Positions 25,332 through 27,427 of a stretch of DNA of 27,427 nt are shown piece by piece; position 1 is the stretch's first letter, and each line of letters starts with the position of its first letter. The position numbers were made by a program, and so were the translations under genes. The notes beneath the pieces were generated by a model. The model was given only the letters and a program-made list of their open reading frames with translations. It was not told the DNA's origin and did not search any database. The DNA is taken from contig NZ_MUYA01000019.1 of NCBI RefSeq assembly GCF_002015115.1, forward strand, positions 1 through 27,427, given 5' to 3'. This DNA comes from Haemophilus paracuniculus. Lineage in GTDB: Bacteria; Pseudomonadota; Gammaproteobacteria; Enterobacterales; Pasteurellaceae.

Positions 25332-26123
25332 ATGCAACCCACCATTCTTCTTTACGATTCTGGAATGGGCGGTTTGACGGTTTATGATGAAATCCGCAAA
25401 GCCCTGCCCAACGCCCGTTACCTTTACTGCTTTGATAATGCGTTTTTCCCCTATTCGGAAAAGGCGGAAAGTGTGCTGATTGAGCGAGCGGTGCAAATCG
25501 TGCAAAAAATTAGCGAAAACTACCCGCTTGATCTGGTGGTGGTCGCCTGCAACACCGCCAGCACGGTGGTGTTACCTGCCCTGCGAGAAAATTTCGGCTT
25601 TCCGATTGTCGGCACTGTGCCTGCGATTAAACCAGCGGCGGTGATTTCTGAAAGTAAAACTATCGGCTTGCTCGCCACCAAAGGCACGGTGGTGCGTCCT
25701 TATGTGCTTGATTTAATTGAAAAATATGCCTCAGATTGCGTAGTGGAAAAAATCGGTACGACCGATTTAGTCGAAATTGTGGAAGAAAAACAACGCACGG
25801 GCGAAGTGGATATGGCTCGCCTGCAACGGGTAATCGCCGAATGGCAAAACCACCCCACCCTCGACACCGTGATTTTAGGTTGCACCCATTTCCCCACCGT
25901 GCGAGACGAACTCAAACAGCTATTACCCAACGTCAAATTTTTTGTCGATTCAGGCGAAGCGATCGCCAAACGGGTAGCGAATTTACTTGCGGATCACCAC
26001 CACACCCAATCGCACCATACCGCCCACCTCGCATTCTGCACCGCCCCTACGGACGACCTCGCCCAACGCAGCGAAGTAATGCGGAAGTGGGGGTTTGAAA
26101 CCCTCGCCGTGTTAGCGATCTAA
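25332..26123 (+). CDS. murI: Glutamate racemase
   Basis: 263 residues from MQPTILLYDSGMGGLTVYDE. The two catalytic cysteines sit in VVACNTAST (Cys73) and LGCTHFP (Cys184), with DSG (9-11) and the ATKGTV segment. It makes D-glutamate for peptidoglycan in the cytoplasm. The start at 25332 gives the family N-terminus, but no Shine-Dalgarno is obvious. An in-frame TTG at 25272 with GGAGG upstream would add 20 residues and cannot be fully excluded. Terminated at 26129-26157. Confidence 0.94.
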   Translation: MQPTILLYDSGMGGLTVYDEIRKALPNARYLYCFDNAFFPYSEKAESVLIERAVQIVQKISENYPLDLVVVACNTASTVVLPALRENFGFPIVGTVPAIKPAAVISESKTIGLLATKGTVVRPYVLDLIEKYASDCVVEKIGTTDLVEIVEEKQRTGEVDMARLQRVIAEWQNHPTLDTVILGCTHFPTVRDELKQLLPNVKFFVDSGEAIAKRVANLLADHHHTQSHHTAHLAFCTAPTDDLAQRSEVMRKWGFETLAVLAI

Positions 26124-26128
26124 TCCCC

Positions 26129-26159
26129 AATCCCAAAGTGAATGCTTTGGGATTTTTAT
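26129..26159 (+). terminator. Terminator of murI
   Basis: AATCCCAAAG pairs with CTTTGGGATT around TGAATG, followed by TTTAT. It lies immediately after the murI stop. Confidence 0.85.
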
Positions 26160-26277
26160 CACAAAAATCCCCCAAAACCCACCGCTTGCCGCCTAATTCA
26201 CAAATAATGCCTCAGATTTTTTAGCAATACCTTCCCATACCTTCTTTCAATTGTCCTGCTTAAATCGCTCTTTTCGC

Positions 26278-26321
26278 AAGAATGATATCATTCTTGTGCC
26301 TTTATGTTGCCATAAAGGCAC
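26278..26321. repeat. Double-palindrome element, copy 3
   Basis: The perfect 18-nt palindrome AAGAATGATATCATTCTT (26278-26295) abuts with no gap a 26-nt hairpin with arms GTGCCTTTATG (26296-26306) and CATAAAGGCAC (26311-26321) and loop TTGC. TTGCCATA covers the loop, against TTGACATA in copies 1 and 2. It lies 39 nt upstream of a 61-residue gene, the first of the second accessory cassette. No T-run follows. Its palindrome resembles half of a Fur box by chance; the other copies do not. Confidence 0.9.
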
Positions 26322-26360
26322 ATTCATCTTGGTGAGAAATTTAATTTAAGGAGCTTAATT

Positions 26361-26546
26361 ATGGCAATTACGTCAGCCGTTCAGAACGGTAATTTCGTTT
26401 ATGCTTATAAACCCAACAGTCAACCTATTGTCAAAACTGGTCAGTTATATGGCTATACAGCTAATAGTGTGAGCATAAAAGAGGGGTTTTGGATCTCGAC
26501 CTATGATGAGAACGGTAAGCTGATTTCTCGCACAGCAGCCCGATAA
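26361..26546 (+). CDS. Small beta-rich protein with an internal repeat, function unknown
   Basis: 61 residues with a strong ribosome binding site (TTTAAGGAG) and a clear start. Two halves repeat each other: AVQNGNFVYAYKPNSQPI and SIKEGFWISTYDENGKLI share the pattern hydrophobic-polar-polar-Gly-x-aromatic-hydrophobic-x-x-Tyr-x-x-Asn-x-x-x-Ile, joined by VKTGQLYGYTANSV. This suggests two beta hairpins. There is no signal peptide or membrane segment. It occupies the place that the zinc-ribbon genes have in the other cassette. I do not recognise a family with a known role. Confidence 0.75.
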   Translation: MAITSAVQNGNFVYAYKPNSQPIVKTGQLYGYTANSVSIKEGFWISTYDENGKLISRTAAR

Positions 26547-26565
26547 TTCCCGAGCATTCAATCCA

Positions 26566-26611
26566 CGCCAACCAATGCTTGCGAAATCTAAGCATTGGTT
26601 GGCGAATTTAT
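26566..26611 (+). terminator. Intra-cassette hairpin, second cassette
   Basis: A 15-bp perfect stem, CGCCAACCAATGCTT with AAGCATTGGTTGGCG and a 9-nt loop, followed by AATTTATAAT. It lies between the 61-residue gene and the conserved gene, like the hairpin at 9009-9045. The trailing GGCGAATTTAT also follows the type III antitoxin stems. It is a weak-tract terminator likely to allow read-through. Confidence 0.7.
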
Positions 26612-26626
26612 AATAAGGAATGAAAA

Positions 26627-27319
26627 ATGGCATTAAAGTGTAACGATTTGACCCAAGTACTCAGTAAATTTGATGAAACTGCGATGGATTTATCTCACCG
26701 CTATCATAGTTTTGATTTCTGTTATGCCCATTTTCGCCAAACCCGAGCATTGCCAGCCGAACAACGTGATATTGAAAAAAGTTGCCAAGTTTTATGGGGC
26801 TATTTAGCGAGTTGGGGAATGTTGCGAGGTTCGAGCTTTTTATTACAAAAAAATCCCAGTTACTTAACCGATTTGGTCGAATGGATTTACGCTCAACCAG
26901 AAAGCACTTGGGAAATTGAGGTGAAAGATTATGCCGAGAAAAGTAAGCAAGTTTTGGCGTTATACGATGAAGCCAAAGCGAAAATCCTCAAAGGGGGCAA
27001 ACATCAAGCCGTAACCTTGGTAACGAAAATTTTGCTGGGTGTGTTTGCGATTGTGCCAGCGTTTGATCGTTTCTTTAAAGATACATTCAGTGAAATGGCT
27101 GGAAAAGAATGTGGTTTCAGCACGCCGAATAAAACTTCACTAGATTTTATTTCTAAGTTTTATCAGGCAAATCAAATAGAAATTGATACTCTCTGTCGAG
27201 AGCGAGTTGTGAAAGATTTTTTAGGCAAGCCGACCGCTTGGCATTATTCCCAAGCGAAAATCATCGATATGTACGGTTTCCAAAAAGGTTTAGATAGAAG
27301 CACACAAAAGGGGCAATAA
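26627..27319 (+). CDS. Conserved RYHSFD/LASWGML protein of unknown function, paralogue 2
   Basis: 230 residues, helical and soluble in appearance. Motifs in order: SHRYHSFDFCYAHFRQT (23-39), CQVLWGYLASWGMLRGSSFL (53-72), VEWIYA, TLVTKILLGVFAIVPAFDRF (130-149), FISKFYQANQIEID, and HYSQAKIIDMYGF (206-218). The full LRGSSFLLQ motif is present, unlike in the 9077 paralogue, so this may be the less diverged copy. AAGGA upstream supports the ATG. It ends the cassette headed by double palindrome 3 and is followed by an inverted uptake-signal terminator. Function unknown; the repeated pairing with structured DNA and variable partner genes is the main clue. Confidence 0.82.
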   Translation: MALKCNDLTQVLSKFDETAMDLSHRYHSFDFCYAHFRQTRALPAEQRDIEKSCQVLWGYLASWGMLRGSSFLLQKNPSYLTDLVEWIYAQPESTWEIEVKDYAEKSKQVLALYDEAKAKILKGGKHQAVTLVTKILLGVFAIVPAFDRFFKDTFSEMAGKECGFSTPNKTSLDFISKFYQANQIEIDTLCRERVVKDFLGKPTAWHYSQAKIIDMYGFQKGLDRSTQKGQ

Positions 27320-27327
27320 ATAACCCC

Positions 27328-27378
27328 CAAGCGGTAAGTTTCGGCAAAATTTTTGCAAGAACTTACCGCTTGTTTTTT
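27328..27378 (+). terminator. Inverted uptake signals acting as terminator
   Basis: CAAGCGGT (27328-27335) faces ACCGCTTG (27365-27372), with AAGTT and AACTT extending the stem, followed by TTTTTT. It ends the second cassette. A further inverted pair CAAAACGA/TCGTTTTG (27379-27386, 27408-27415) follows before the window edge. Confidence 0.8.
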
Positions 27379-27427
27379 CAAAACGAGGAAATTAGCACGT
27401 TAGTTGTTCGTTTTGCTTTAATTTTAT

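Noticed and set aside
26278..26295. Palindrome of copy 3 as a Fur box
   Set aside because: It contains GAATGATATCATTC, but lacks the odd central base of the 7-1-7 core, and the other two copies have unrelated sequences.

Overview
The window reads as chromosomal DNA from a member of the Pasteurellaceae. The core genes resemble Haemophilus/Actinobacillus/Mannheimia genes. The DNA is studded with the uptake signal ACAAGCGGT(C) and its complement ACCGCTTG, including a nearly ideal copy at 17641. This is the signal variant of the Actinobacillus pleuropneumoniae/Mannheimia side of the family, not the AAGTGCGGT variant of H. influenzae. Genus and species cannot be fixed from the sequence alone.

Layout. 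Positions 1-1260 hold a gene-poor, decayed stretch with a double-palindrome element, a 29-codon reading frame and a broken IS200-type transposase. The competence regulator sxy/tfoX follows on the minus strand, divergent from a complete S10 ribosomal operon (rpsJ to rpsQ, 2359-7324). At 7643-9772 is an accessory cassette: a second double palindrome, two membrane-anchored zinc-ribbon proteins, a hairpin, and a 231-residue protein of unknown function. Next is a type III toxin-antitoxin locus (pseudoknot RNA repeats, terminator, ToxN/TenpN-like toxin), with a fossil second copy on its left that carries a duplicated end of tusB. From 10693 leftward-transcribed housekeeping genes resume: tusB, tusC, tusD, yheO and fkpA, with slyX divergent. 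They are followed by a DsbA-like oxidoreductase, a YbaN-type membrane protein under a Fur-box-like palindrome, mutL-dtd, a MerR metal sensor, a Gfo/Idh/MocA oxidoreductase, a decayed RND efflux operon with an intact MarR regulator, a DASS dicarboxylate transporter and murI. At 26278-27319 a third double palindrome heads a second accessory cassette: a 61-residue protein, a hairpin, and a paralogue of the 231-residue protein.

The most notable discovery is the pair of cassettes and the element heading them. Three places in 27 kb carry a perfect 18-nt palindrome directly abutting a 26-nt hairpin with 11-bp arms and a 4-nt loop. The arm sequences differ between copies but the architecture does not, and TTGACATA or TTGCCATA always covers the loop. 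Two of the three head the order variable gene(s) - hairpin - conserved RYHSFD/LASWGML protein. The third heads a short frame that runs into IS200 debris. I recognise no described system with this layout; its function is unknown.

The type III antitoxin repeats show a compensatory pair of changes (loop GGGT with GCCC in copies 1 and 2, GAGC with GCTC in copy 3), which supports an H-type pseudoknot from this sequence alone. The efflux operon carries three separate lesions, including an exact 26-bp tandem duplication, while its neighbours look intact.
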